The notes below the pieces were generated by a model that made no database searches, was not told the DNA's origin, and worked only from the letters and a program-made list of their open reading frames with translations. Shown piece after piece: positions 1 to 7,123 of a stretch of DNA of 9,267 bases. The stretch is from DASQHM01 sp035632095 (GTDB taxonomy: Bacteria; Pseudomonadota; Alphaproteobacteria; Ferrovibrionales; Ferrovibrionaceae): contig DASQHM010000216.1 in assembly GCA_035632095.1 (NCBI GenBank), positions 1 through 9,267 of the forward strand, given 5' to 3'. Position 1 is the stretch's first letter. The number at the start of each line of letters is the position of its first letter. A program made the translations under genes and the position numbers.

Positions 1-52
1 CGGACGGGCCATGTGCCCCTGCCCCACCGGGAACCCTTTGCAACGGTACTCG

Positions 53-1045
53 ATGAATTCCTACGCCGATTCTGACCTGCCGAAACTCGCCGACATCGAA
101 GCGGCGGCGCGGCGCATTGCCGCCGTCGCGATCCGCACGCCGCTGCTCGAATCGCCGGCGCTGAACGCGAGGCTCGGCGGCCGGCTGCTGGTCAAGGCCG
201 AGGTGTTGCAACGCACCGGATCGTTCAAGTTCCGCGGCGCATACAACCGCATCAGCCAGTTCACCGCCGAAGAGCGCAAGCGCGGCGCCGTGGCGTTTTC
301 GTCCGGCAACCACGCGCAAGGCGTCGCCCATGCCGCCGCCCTTTGCGGGGCCCCGGCGGTGATCGTGATGCCTTCCGATGCGCCGGCCATCAAGATCGCC
401 AACACGCGGGGCTATGGCGCCGAGGTGGTACTATACGACCGTCATCGCGACGACCGGGAAGCGATCGGCCGACGCATCGCAGCCGAGCGCGGCGCAATTC
501 TGGTTCCGCCTTTCGACGACGCCCAGGTCATCGCGGGACAAGGCACGGTCGGGCTAGAGATCGTCGCGCAATGCGCCGCGGAAGGAATTGCCCTCGATGT
601 GGTGGCGGCGCCCGCGGGCGGCGGCGGTTTGATCGCCGGCTCGTCCATTGCGATCAAGTCGGCGCTGCCCCGGTGCAAAGTCATTGTCGCGGAGCCCGAG
701 GGCTTCGACGACCATGGGCGCTCGCTCGCCTCGGGGCGGCGCGAACGCAACGCGCCCGCCACGTCCATCTGCGACGCCTTGCTGTCGCCGGCGCCGGGCG
801 AACTGACCTTCGCCGTCAATCGCCGCACCCTCGACGGCGCGGTCGCCGTCACCGACGAGGCGGTGCGCGCGGCCATGTTGACCGCCTTCCGCGACCTGAA
901 AATCGTCGTCGAACCCGGCGGCGCGGTGGCGCTCGCCGCCGCCTTGACCGGCAAGATCGATTGCCGCGGCCGGACCGTGGTCGTGGTCGCCTCGGGCGGC
1001 AACGTGGATCCCGCCCTGTTCGCCGAAGTGCTCGCGCGCGGCTAG
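53..1045 (+). CDS. Threonine/serine dehydratase, PLP-dependent (fold type II), no ACT domain
   Basis: The 330-residue product belongs to the tryptophan-synthase-beta/threonine dehydratase superfamily. It probably converts L-threonine to 2-oxobutyrate, or L-serine to pyruvate, plus ammonia in the cytoplasm. Visible motifs are the PLP-lysine motif SFKFRGA (K59), SSGNHAQG (83-90), which contacts the cofactor and substrate, the PLP-phosphate loop GGGGL (189-193), and the C-terminal SGGN (314-317), which holds the pyridine nitrogen. The length fits the short catabolic type; biosynthetic IlvA carries extra C-terminal ACT domains that are absent here, so isoleucine feedback is not expected. I chose ATG 53 because family homology starts about ten residues later; an in-frame ATG at 11 would add 14 unconserved residues. 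Neither has a strong Shine-Dalgarno. Serine racemase or hydroxyaspartate dehydratase share these motifs and cannot be excluded. Confidence 0.93.
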   Translation: MNSYADSDLPKLADIEAAARRIAAVAIRTPLLESPALNARLGGRLLVKAEVLQRTGSFKFRGAYNRISQFTAEERKRGAVAFSSGNHAQGVAHAAALCGAPAVIVMPSDAPAIKIANTRGYGAEVVLYDRHRDDREAIGRRIAAERGAILVPPFDDAQVIAGQGTVGLEIVAQCAAEGIALDVVAAPAGGGGLIAGSSIAIKSALPRCKVIVAEPEGFDDHGRSLASGRRERNAPATSICDALLSPAPGELTFAVNRRTLDGAVAVTDEAVRAAMLTAFRDLKIVVEPGGAVALAAALTGKIDCRGRTVVVVASGGNVDPALFAEVLARG

Positions 1046-1112
1046 GTTGCGCACCGCATTTGGGGATGTAACGACGCGGTAACTCCGCCCGTGGTACAGT
1101 CCCTCTCGACCG

Positions 1113-1140
1113 TGCGGGCCGTGGCCCGTATTGTTTTGTT
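1113..1140 (+). terminator. Intrinsic terminator after the dehydratase gene
   Basis: A 7-bp GC-rich stem (1113-1119 with 1124-1130) closes a CGTG tetraloop and is followed directly by ttgttttgtt. It lies 67 bases after the dehydratase stop and separates that gene from the DedA gene. Confidence 0.65.
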
Positions 1141-1241
1141 GCCCCGCGTTCTGGGGTCCGCTCGATAGGGTTATGGAGGCCCGTCGCCGCGGTTAGGGGG
1201 GCGCAACGCGTGCGGCTGACAGCCGCCGGATAGGGTGAGGC
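1141..1241 (+). promoter_or_regulatory. Structured leader upstream of the DedA gene
   Basis: Two further hairpins follow the terminator: CCCC/GGGG (1142-1145 with 1153-1156, 7-base loop) and GCGGCT/AGCCGC (1212-1217 with 1221-1226, 3-base loop). The second ends five bases before the AGGGTGAGG ribosome-binding region (1232-1240). It could influence translation, but I recognise no riboswitch class and no clear -35/-10 pair. Confidence 0.3.
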
Positions 1242-1889
1242 GTGCTGGAACACCTGCAAGAGTTTTACGCCCACGTCAGCGGCTTCTTCGAGTTTGACGT
1301 GCTCGACCTGATCGGACGGTACGGGCCGTGGTTCTACCCCCTTACCGTCATCTGGACATTCCTCGAAGGCGAGACGTTTCTGATTTTCGCGGGCTATGCC
1401 GCAAGCTTGGGCCTGCTCGACTTTTCGATCCTGGTGGCCTGCGCCTGGGCCGGCAGTTTCGCCGGCGATCAGCTCTGGTTCATCCTCGGCCGTCGCTACG
1501 GCCAGCACCTATTGCAGCGTTTTCCGCGCTGGATCGGCGGCATCGAGACGGCGCTGATGCTCGCGCGCAAATACAACACCGCGTTCATCCTGTCGTTCCG
1601 CTTCATCTACGGCATTCGCAACGTCAGTTCGTTCGCATTGGGCATGAGCGGACTGAAGTGGTTGCGGTACTTGGTTTTGAATCTGATCGCAGCCGGACTG
1701 TGGGCCATCACGTTCGCCGGCGCCGGCCATCTATTCGGTCAGGCGTCCCAAGCCGTATTGGGCAACGCCGCAAGGAACTTCAGCCTGCTCATGCTGGCGG
1801 TCTTCATTTGCGTCGCCTGGTTCGTCGTGATGCTGCACCGGCGCCACCGCCGCAAGCTGGCCGAGGCGGAGTCGACGACGCAACGATGA
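1242..1889 (+). CDS. DedA family membrane protein (SNARE-associated/VTT domain)
   Basis: The product is a 215-residue inner-membrane protein. DedA proteins act as lipid (for example undecaprenyl-phosphate) transporters or proton-dependent factors for membrane homeostasis; which applies here is unknown. Family marks are the acidic cluster in FLEGE (E42, E44) before a re-entrant helix, the GDQ motif with D76, and the arginine motif RFIYGIR (R120 to R126) with G134 in ALGMSG, matching the acidic and paired-Arg residues essential in E. coli YqjA-type proteins. A hydrophobic helix at about 177-197 is followed by a basic tail (HRRHRRK). The start is GTG, supported by an AGGGTGAGG Shine-Dalgarno at 1232-1240. 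The stop codon overlaps an ATG (ATGA, 1886-1889), suggesting translational coupling to the aldolase gene downstream. Confidence 0.93.
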   Translation: MLEHLQEFYAHVSGFFEFDVLDLIGRYGPWFYPLTVIWTFLEGETFLIFAGYAASLGLLDFSILVACAWAGSFAGDQLWFILGRRYGQHLLQRFPRWIGGIETALMLARKYNTAFILSFRFIYGIRNVSSFALGMSGLKWLRYLVLNLIAAGLWAITFAGAGHLFGQASQAVLGNAARNFSLLMLAVFICVAWFVVMLHRRHRRKLAEAESTTQR

Positions 1890-1956
1890 GCACCACCCGG
1901 CGGCAGGCTCGCCGCAACGACCCATTTGGCAGGCTCGCGTCGATCTTTCCGCCGCA
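1886..1956 (+). other. Probable broken 5' end of the aldolase gene (frame break near 1921-1923)
   Basis: ATG 1886 overlaps the DedA stop and would encode MSTTRRQARRND, but this frame is not that of the aldolase. The aldolase frame here reads PIWQARVDLSAAL, a typical N-terminal helix of class II aldolases, with no ATG or GTG start. Adding one C to the CCC at 1921-1923 joins the two as ...RNDPIWQARVDLSAALRWAVRYG. No such base is present, so the gene is frameshifted as given, or it starts at a rare codon. Confidence 0.6.
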
Positions 1957-2640
1957 TTGCGCTGGGCGGTGCGCTACGGGCTGCACGAGGGCGTCTGCAA
2001 CCACTTCAGTCTCGCCCTTGCTGAGATGGACGGCCGCTTTCTGGTCAATCCGCAAGGCCTGCATTGGTCCGAGGTCACCGCATCCGACATCGTGCTTGCG
2101 GACTTGGACGGGCGTGTCGTCGAAGGCCGGCACGCCGTCGAGCCGACGGCGTTCTTCATTCACGCGCGCATCCATCGCAACAAGCCGGTGGCCCGGTGCG
2201 CGCTGCACACGCACATGCCCTATGCCACGGCGCTGACGTCGCTGGAAAACGGCCGCCTCGAGCCGGTGAGCCAGAACGCCTTGCGTTTTCTCGGCCGCAT
2301 CGCCTACGACGACGAATACAACGGCTTGGCGCTCGATGCGGCCGAAGGCGACCGCATGTCGGCGAAGCTCGGCGATGCCGATGTGCTGTTCCTGGCCAAC
2401 CATGGCGTGATCGTCACGGGCAGCGACGTGGCGACGGCGTTCGACGACATGTACTACCTGGAGCGCGCTTGCATGGTGCAGGTGCTGGCGCAATCCACCG
2501 GCGCGCGGCTGAAGCATGTACCGGAACCGGTCGCCGATCTGACCCGGCGCCAGATGGCGCAAGAAGACCAGCAGTCGGTCCTGCACTTTGCCGCGCTGAA
2601 GCGCATTCTCGATCGTGAAGAGCCGGACTATGCCGAGTGA
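1957..2640 (+). CDS. Class II aldolase/adducin domain protein, start uncertain
   Basis: The 227 residues from TTG 1957 show the class II aldolase/adducin fold of metal-dependent aldolases and epimerases (fuculose-phosphate aldolase, ribulose-phosphate epimerase), which act in the cytoplasm on sugar-like substrates. Zn-site residues are visible: the HTH pair H84 and H86, the third ligand H149 in ANHGVIVTG, and the Glu of the EPT motif (E62) at the usual acid/base position. GVCNHFSLAL and VNPQGLHWSEV are conserved active-site stretches. The catalytic set is therefore intact; the substrate cannot be told. TTG 1957 is a poor start because conserved sequence continues upstream; the natural start is probably ATG 1886 after repair of a one-base frame break. 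It is coupled to the DedA gene upstream and converges on the CHAT gene, leaving only 9 bases between stops and no visible terminator. Confidence 0.85.
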   Translation: MRWAVRYGLHEGVCNHFSLALAEMDGRFLVNPQGLHWSEVTASDIVLADLDGRVVEGRHAVEPTAFFIHARIHRNKPVARCALHTHMPYATALTSLENGRLEPVSQNALRFLGRIAYDDEYNGLALDAAEGDRMSAKLGDADVLFLANHGVIVTGSDVATAFDDMYYLERACMVQVLAQSTGARLKHVPEPVADLTRRQMAQEDQQSVLHFAALKRILDREEPDYAE

Positions 2641-2649
2641 GCGCCGGAG

Positions 2650-5600
2650 TTAATTGCCGCCGTCGCCGATCAGCGAGAACGGCGCCCAAAACACCGGATG
2701 CGCATAGGCGTAAGCGGGTTTACCGGTTTTCGGGTCGACCGGGCCATCCGTGCGAATAAGCTCGATCATGGCAAGGCGCAGCGCCTCCGCGCGCGGCAGC
2801 GCCGGGTTCTTCGCCTCGGCCGCAAAGGTCTTGGTGGTCAGTTCGCGCGCGGCCGCGGAATAGACCGACCAATTGCTGACCAGGAGCGAGCGGCTGCCGG
2901 CATAAAAGAACGCGCGGCCCAGGCCCGACAGCGCCTCCGCGCCCGCACCCGCTCCGGCAGCGGTGTTGCATGCGGACAGCACCACCCAATCCGCGTTCAG
3001 CTTCAGCGCCAGGATTTCGCCCATGGTGAGCAATCCCGCATCGTTTGCGGCCGGGTCCGGCGTCTCGGGCGCGGCCATCGCCAGCGCCGGTTGGGTCAGC
3101 CCCGCGATTTCGCCGGGCAGGAGCCCGTGCGTGGCGAATTCCACCACCCTGACCCGCGACAAATCGAGCCGCTGCACTTGCGCCTTGCTCGCCGCGGCGC
3201 CGAGATAAAGCGAATGGGCCGCGTCCGCATGCAGCGCGGCGGCGATGCTCCGGACTTCGAGCGCCGTGTCGGGCAACGGCGGCAGGCTCGCCAAGCCTCG
3301 CAGCCCGCCGGGCGCGTCGAGGATGAGCCCGCGCCGGGGGTCTCCCGGCTTGCTGCCTTGCGGGCCACCCTGGCCCGCCGTGTTGAACAGCGGATCGGCG
3401 AATCCGACGAAGGGCGCCCGGTCGCCGCCGGGCTTGGGCAGCGAACGGAGCAAGGTCAATGTCGCCACGGACGGGAGCACCGCAACCGCCGAGCGCTCGG
3501 CGAGCCACGCCACCTTGCGATAGCGTGAGAACAGCGGCCCATCGTCCGCTATTGCGCCGGCATCCGCAGTCGGCAAAAGGCTGAACGGCAGATAGCCTAG
3601 AGAATGATGCGGTACGACAAACAGCATCTTGGCGTCGCTGAACGCCGGCGCCACAGGTTCCAGCAGCGTGCGATACAGGTCGTATGCCGCCGCCGCATCG
3701 AAGGGTTGGATCGCGCCGGCGTTGGTGCCGCCGCCTTCCAGCGAAGCCCGCACCAGCGCCACCTTGTCCGCCACGGCCTGCCGGCCGAGCTTGGCGACCG
3801 CGAAGCTCGCCGCGCCGGTCGGCCGTATGCCCCAGACAACCGTCTCATCGATGGTGACGTAGTATGCGATCAGCGATTCGCCCGGACGCAGCACCGTTTG
3901 GATTTCCTTGATCGTCGGGGCGCGGGGGCGAACCAGCTCGGCGTATTTCGGGTAGCGCTCCTCGATGGTCCTGGCCGCCTTGTCGCGCGTCTCGCGCGAC
4001 TGCTCCAGGCGATCCGTGAGGCTCTTTATCGTCGCCGGATCCTGCGCGCTGCTCGGCTGCGCGTAGACCTGGGCCAGTAGGCCCGACGTGGCGGCATATT
4101 CCTTATCCGCGTCCTGCTGCTCGCGCGTGACTTTGGCGAGTTCGGGATCGTCCGGCGCATTCCGCGCCGCGGCATCGGCGATGGCGCGCTGCACGCCCTG
4201 ACTGCGAACCGCTTCGGCAACGACGAATGCCTCCGAAGCGGCATCGATGCCGGCCTTCTGCTCGATGGGGGTGCCATGAATCTGCACCAACAGGCGAATG
4301 TAGCCGTCGAGCAAGGCGCCCGCGCGCCGGTCGCGGCCCGTGGTGCTCTCTGGATCGGCCGACATGCGTTGCTTCAGCAATGTCGGCACCGCCGCGCGGT
4401 ATTCCTCCAACGCGCGCTCCAGCTGGTGATCCATCATTAGCGCGAAGCCGAGCGTACCGCGCGCGAGGGCCACCTCGATGTGGTCGTCCTTGAAACGCTT
4501 GCGCCGATCCTTCAGAGCGTTCTCCAATGGCGCGATCGCCTCGCCGGCGCGGTCGGCGCGCACCAGCACCAAGGCGTAGTCGGTATTGTTGGCGAACCTG
4601 TGCTGGAACTGCTGCGAATAGCGGTCGATTCGCGCGGCGATTTCCTGATAGATCTCCACCGACTTGTTCGCTTTGCCTTGGTTCATCAACGCATTTGCAA
4701 GGATGAGTTGGGTGTCGGCCACACCGTCGTTGCTGTTTTCGTCGACGACACCCGCCTTGTAGATGTCGAGCGTGGCGCGGGCCATGCTCTCGGCCTCGAC
4801 GAAGCGACCCTCGTCGCCGAGCAGCGAGGCGAGCACTTTCAAGAAGCCGGCCGTGTCGTTGGAATAGCGCCCGCGCAGCTTAAGCGCGCCGTTGAGCCCT
4901 TGCCGCATCTCGATTTCGGCTTCGACCAGACGTCCTTGGCGTTGGATGGCAACGGCGAGATAGCGCTGGCGCAGCAATTGCGTGAATCCGGCCGTCGGGC
5001 CCTGATCCCTCTCGCCGAAGGCGATGGCGCGGCGAAAGGCGTCCTCGGCGGCCGCGTAATTGCCCTCGGCCATATCGACGGCGCCGATCCCTTCGAACAT
5101 AAAGCCGCGCAGCCGTGGTCCGGCTTTTCTCCCGGAACGAAACACCTTGCGCGCATCGCGGAGAACGGCGTCGGCACCGTCGAGATCGCCGTTGAACGCG
5201 AGCGTACGTGCGAGTTGGGAGCCCCAGATGATCGCGCGAGCCCGCTGCTCGGGCGGCAGGTTGGCGATCGCCTCCTTGTTCAAGGCGATGCCGTTGGCGA
5301 AGCTGCCGTTGCGAATCTCCGCAAAGCCCAGCGCAAACGTCGCCACGCCGCCGATATCGGATTTCACGCCGCCGGGAGCCAACTCGATGGCCTTGTGCAG
5401 GTCGGCGGTCTCCTGGCCGCTTCGCCCGACCCGGCGCGCGACGAAGGCCCGCTGCAAATAGAACTTCGCCAGGACTTCGCCCTTCAACTCCGCGCCTGGT
5501 TGGGCATCGGCTTTCGCCAGCTCCTCCGCGCGAAGATTGGGATCCGGCTTTTCCGTATCGAGGACTTTGGTTATGTCGTCGATGGTCCGCGGCGGCGGCA

Positions 5601-5823
5601 CCAGCGGCCCGCGCGCCGGCAGCGGCGCCGAGTCGTCATCGGAATCGTCGGCGTCGCTGTTCGCGGCGCCTCCGGCAGCCGCGTCGGCGCCTCCGGCGGC
5701 CGAATGCCCGGCCATCGGCTTCTGACGTTCGGCGGCGACGGCGCTATCGTGCGCCGCAGTCTGCAACGCCAGGGCTGCCAAGGCCAGACAAGCGAAAAGG
5801 ATGAAATTCGCAGATCGCGGCAT
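2650..5823 (-). CDS. Exported TPR-CHAT protein (putative caspase-like protease)
   Basis: The product has 1057 residues. Residues 1-31 form a signal peptide (basic start, hydrophobic core FILFACLALAALAL, AVAA cleavage site; no lipobox), so it is exported. An Ala/Gly/Asp-rich acidic linker (about 38-66) follows, then helical TPR-like repeats (about 95-520) and a charged coiled coil (about 560-630). The C-terminal third is a CHAT domain: VPHHSLGYLPFSLL (about 738-751), FATHG with catalytic-type H899, LSACNT with catalytic-type C952, and the usual end motif HPVFWAPFSLIGDGG. CHAT domains are clan CD peptidases related to caspases and separase, so activity is plausible. Most studied bacterial CHAT proteases work in the cytosol in defence; an exported one is of unknown role. 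ATG 5823 has a GGAG Shine-Dalgarno 7 bases upstream, better than TTG 5853. The gene is divergent from the exported protein at 5984. Confidence 0.93.
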   Translation of the reverse strand: MPRSANFILFACLALAALALQTAAHDSAVAAERQKPMAGHSAAGGADAAAGGAANSDADDSDDDSAPLPARGPLVPPPRTIDDITKVLDTEKPDPNLRAEELAKADAQPGAELKGEVLAKFYLQRAFVARRVGRSGQETADLHKAIELAPGGVKSDIGGVATFALGFAEIRNGSFANGIALNKEAIANLPPEQRARAIIWGSQLARTLAFNGDLDGADAVLRDARKVFRSGRKAGPRLRGFMFEGIGAVDMAEGNYAAAEDAFRRAIAFGERDQGPTAGFTQLLRQRYLAVAIQRQGRLVEAEIEMRQGLNGALKLRGRYSNDTAGFLKVLASLLGDEGRFVEAESMARATLDIYKAGVVDENSNDGVADTQLILANALMNQGKANKSVEIYQEIAARIDRYSQQFQHRFANNTDYALVLVRADRAGEAIAPLENALKDRRKRFKDDHIEVALARGTLGFALMMDHQLERALEEYRAAVPTLLKQRMSADPESTTGRDRRAGALLDGYIRLLVQIHGTPIEQKAGIDAASEAFVVAEAVRSQGVQRAIADAAARNAPDDPELAKVTREQQDADKEYAATSGLLAQVYAQPSSAQDPATIKSLTDRLEQSRETRDKAARTIEERYPKYAELVRPRAPTIKEIQTVLRPGESLIAYYVTIDETVVWGIRPTGAASFAVAKLGRQAVADKVALVRASLEGGGTNAGAIQPFDAAAAYDLYRTLLEPVAPAFSDAKMLFVVPHHSLGYLPFSLLPTADAGAIADDGPLFSRYRKVAWLAERSAVAVLPSVATLTLLRSLPKPGGDRAPFVGFADPLFNTAGQGGPQGSKPGDPRRGLILDAPGGLRGLASLPPLPDTALEVRSIAAALHADAAHSLYLGAAASKAQVQRLDLSRVRVVEFATHGLLPGEIAGLTQPALAMAAPETPDPAANDAGLLTMGEILALKLNADWVVLSACNTAAGAGAGAEALSGLGRAFFYAGSRSLLVSNWSVYSAAARELTTKTFAAEAKNPALPRAEALRLAMIELIRTDGPVDPKTGKPAYAYAHPVFWAPFSLIGDGGN

Positions 5824-5929
5824 AGGCGGACTCCGACCATGCGTGGCGTCCAAACATTGCCACGGATGGCAAAGCGAACGCTAGTCAGGCGCTTAGGAGC
5901 GATTGCCGCTTCCTCGGGCCTCAGACGCG

Positions 5930-5958
5930 TTGCGAACGCGCAGGATGCGACCTAACCT
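5930..5958 (+). promoter_or_regulatory. Weak candidate promoter for the 5984 gene
   Basis: TTGCGA (5930-5935) and TAACCT (5953-5958) are 17 bases apart and would start transcription about 20 bases before the ATG. The matches to the sigma-70 consensus are only 4/6 and 3/6. The 160-bp divergent region also has to serve the CHAT gene, for which I see no clear promoter. Confidence 0.25.
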
Positions 5959-5983
5959 CTCCCCGAAAAACGGAGGCCGTATC

Positions 5984-6808
5984 ATGAGCAAACTGACAAT
6001 CATCGCTGCCGCCGCGCTCGCGGCGTTGCCGCTGGCGCGACCGATCCAAGCCGCCGCGGGCGTCGTCATGACCGCCGTCGACGCAACCGCCGATGCGAAC
6101 GCGCAGCCGCGCAGCGAGACGATTTACCTCGAGCCGGACAAGATCAAGGTCACCATGGCCCAGGGCGGAGCCATCTACCGCGACGGATCGAAGATGATCG
6201 TCACCTATAACGATCGCGAGCGGTCGTACATGGAGATCAATCCCGCCGCCGTCTCCGCGGCGCGGGCCCAGGCCATGGAAGCCATGAAGCAGCACATGGC
6301 GCAAATGCCGGAGGAGCAGCGCAAGCGAATGGAAGCCCTGATGGCGCAGAACGATCCGAATGCCGCGCCGGCCAAGCCTCCGCAAATCGTCTACAGGAAA
6401 GTGGCGTCCGGCCAGACGGTCGGCGCCTGGCGCTGCGATCAGTACGAACAGTCGGAGGATGGGCGCAAGGTCGCCGACCTTTGCATTGCCCGTCTATCGG
6501 ACATCGGCATGAACGAGAACGACCTCACGGCGTTCAAAGGCCTGTCGTCGCTCATGAACGGCCTCAGCCCCGGCGCCGTGGCGCAGGCCCACACCGCCCG
6601 GCTCGACTACGACAACATGAAGAGCCAGATCGGCTTCGCCGGCATGCCGGTTCACACGGTCGACTACGGCAGCAATGGTCAGATGTCCCACGAAACGACG
6701 ATCAAGAGCATCCAGCGCGTCAGCATACCGGCGGACACGTTTCAGGTGCCCGACGGCTACGCCAAGCGCGAAATGGGAATGGGCATGCGGCGCGGCGGCG
6801 GCGGCTGA
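5984..6808 (+). CDS. Exported protein of unknown function (DUF4412-like)
   Basis: The product has 274 residues. Residues 1-24 form a signal peptide (MSKLTIIAAAALAALPLARPIQAA), so it is periplasmic or secreted. The next part (about 27-86) looks like a beta-rich domain (ETIYLEPDKIKV, GGAIYRDGSKMIVTYN). A Met- and Gln-rich helical segment (98-122, with Met at 98, 101, 105, 108, 116 and 120) links to a second domain with WRCDQY (C151) and DLCIA (C167), likely a disulfide pair. The end is MGMGMRRGGGG. The layout recalls DUF4412 proteins, but I am not certain of the family. ATG 5984 has an excellent GGAGG Shine-Dalgarno (5972-5976); an in-frame ATG at 5903 would add 27 residues ahead of the signal peptide and is unlikely. 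It is divergent from the exported CHAT gene, and a functional link is possible. Confidence 0.88.
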   Translation: MSKLTIIAAAALAALPLARPIQAAAGVVMTAVDATADANAQPRSETIYLEPDKIKVTMAQGGAIYRDGSKMIVTYNDRERSYMEINPAAVSAARAQAMEAMKQHMAQMPEEQRKRMEALMAQNDPNAAPAKPPQIVYRKVASGQTVGAWRCDQYEQSEDGRKVADLCIARLSDIGMNENDLTAFKGLSSLMNGLSPGAVAQAHTARLDYDNMKSQIGFAGMPVHTVDYGSNGQMSHETTIKSIQRVSIPADTFQVPDGYAKREMGMGMRRGGGG

Positions 6809-6845
6809 ACGCGGCCGCTCGCGAGCGCGCGCGCGATAGCCCTAG

Positions 6846-7052
6846 TTACTGCCTGCGCTGATTGTCCCAAGCGACCAGCGCCAGCGCGAAGAACACGGCG
6901 AGCGCGGTCAGGAACGACAGCGCGAATTCGTCCCGCGGCGCCATCGGCAGCGACCGCCAGGATTCCGTGATCCAGTGAAACAGCAGGCGCGCACAGCCAT
7001 AGGCGAACCACGTCGCCGGGGCGATGATCATCACCATGAAAACGGCGCGCAT
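6846..7052 (-). CDS. Small two-helix membrane protein, hypothetical
   Basis: The 68-residue product has two predicted membrane helices: about 3-25 (AVFMVMIIAPATWFAYGCARLLF) and about 44-61 (ALSFLTALAVFFALALVA). They are joined by a loop with WRSLPMAPRDE, and the tail is basic (NQRRQ). I recognise no family. Support for it being real is an AGGA Shine-Dalgarno 8 bases before the ATG, a plausible promoter upstream, and hydrophobicity concentrated in this frame. It converges on the 5984 gene, leaving 37 bases between stops. Confidence 0.7.
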   Translation of the reverse strand: MRAVFMVMIIAPATWFAYGCARLLFHWITESWRSLPMAPRDEFALSFLTALAVFFALALVAWDNQRRQ

Positions 7053-7093
7053 CGGGCGTTCCTGTTTCCGTCGCGACCTTGCAGCCTTCGTAG

Positions 7094-7123
7094 ATCATAG
7101 CGCCTTGCCGCATTCAACGGCAA
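7094..7123 (-). promoter_or_regulatory. Candidate sigma-70 promoter for the 6846-7052 gene
   Basis: On the minus strand TTGCCG (7123-7118) is followed after 18 bases by TATGAT (7099-7094). The -10 matches 5/6 and the -35 matches 4/6. The implied leader is about 35 bases and contains the AGGA ribosome-binding site. Confidence 0.4.

Noticed and set aside
1328..2236. 302-codon plus-strand frame spanning DedA and aldolase
   Set aside because: Both parts are explained by real genes in other frames. Only its piece from ATG 1886 to about 1921 is relevant, as the probable original start of the aldolase.
2698..3528. Plus-strand open frame of 276 codons opposite the CHAT domain
   Set aside because: It is a compositional shadow of the CHAT coding strand; the minus frame carries the conserved His and Cys motifs.
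5824..5853. Ten extra N-terminal residues for the CHAT protein from TTG 5853
   Set aside because: ATG 5823 has a GGAG Shine-Dalgarno at good spacing and places the signal peptide at the N-terminus.
4480..5955. Long plus-strand open frame (491 codons) across the CHAT gene
   Set aside because: It is antisense to the CHAT/TPR coding frame, shows no recognisable domain and is Arg/Gln/Val-rich as expected of a high-GC shadow frame.
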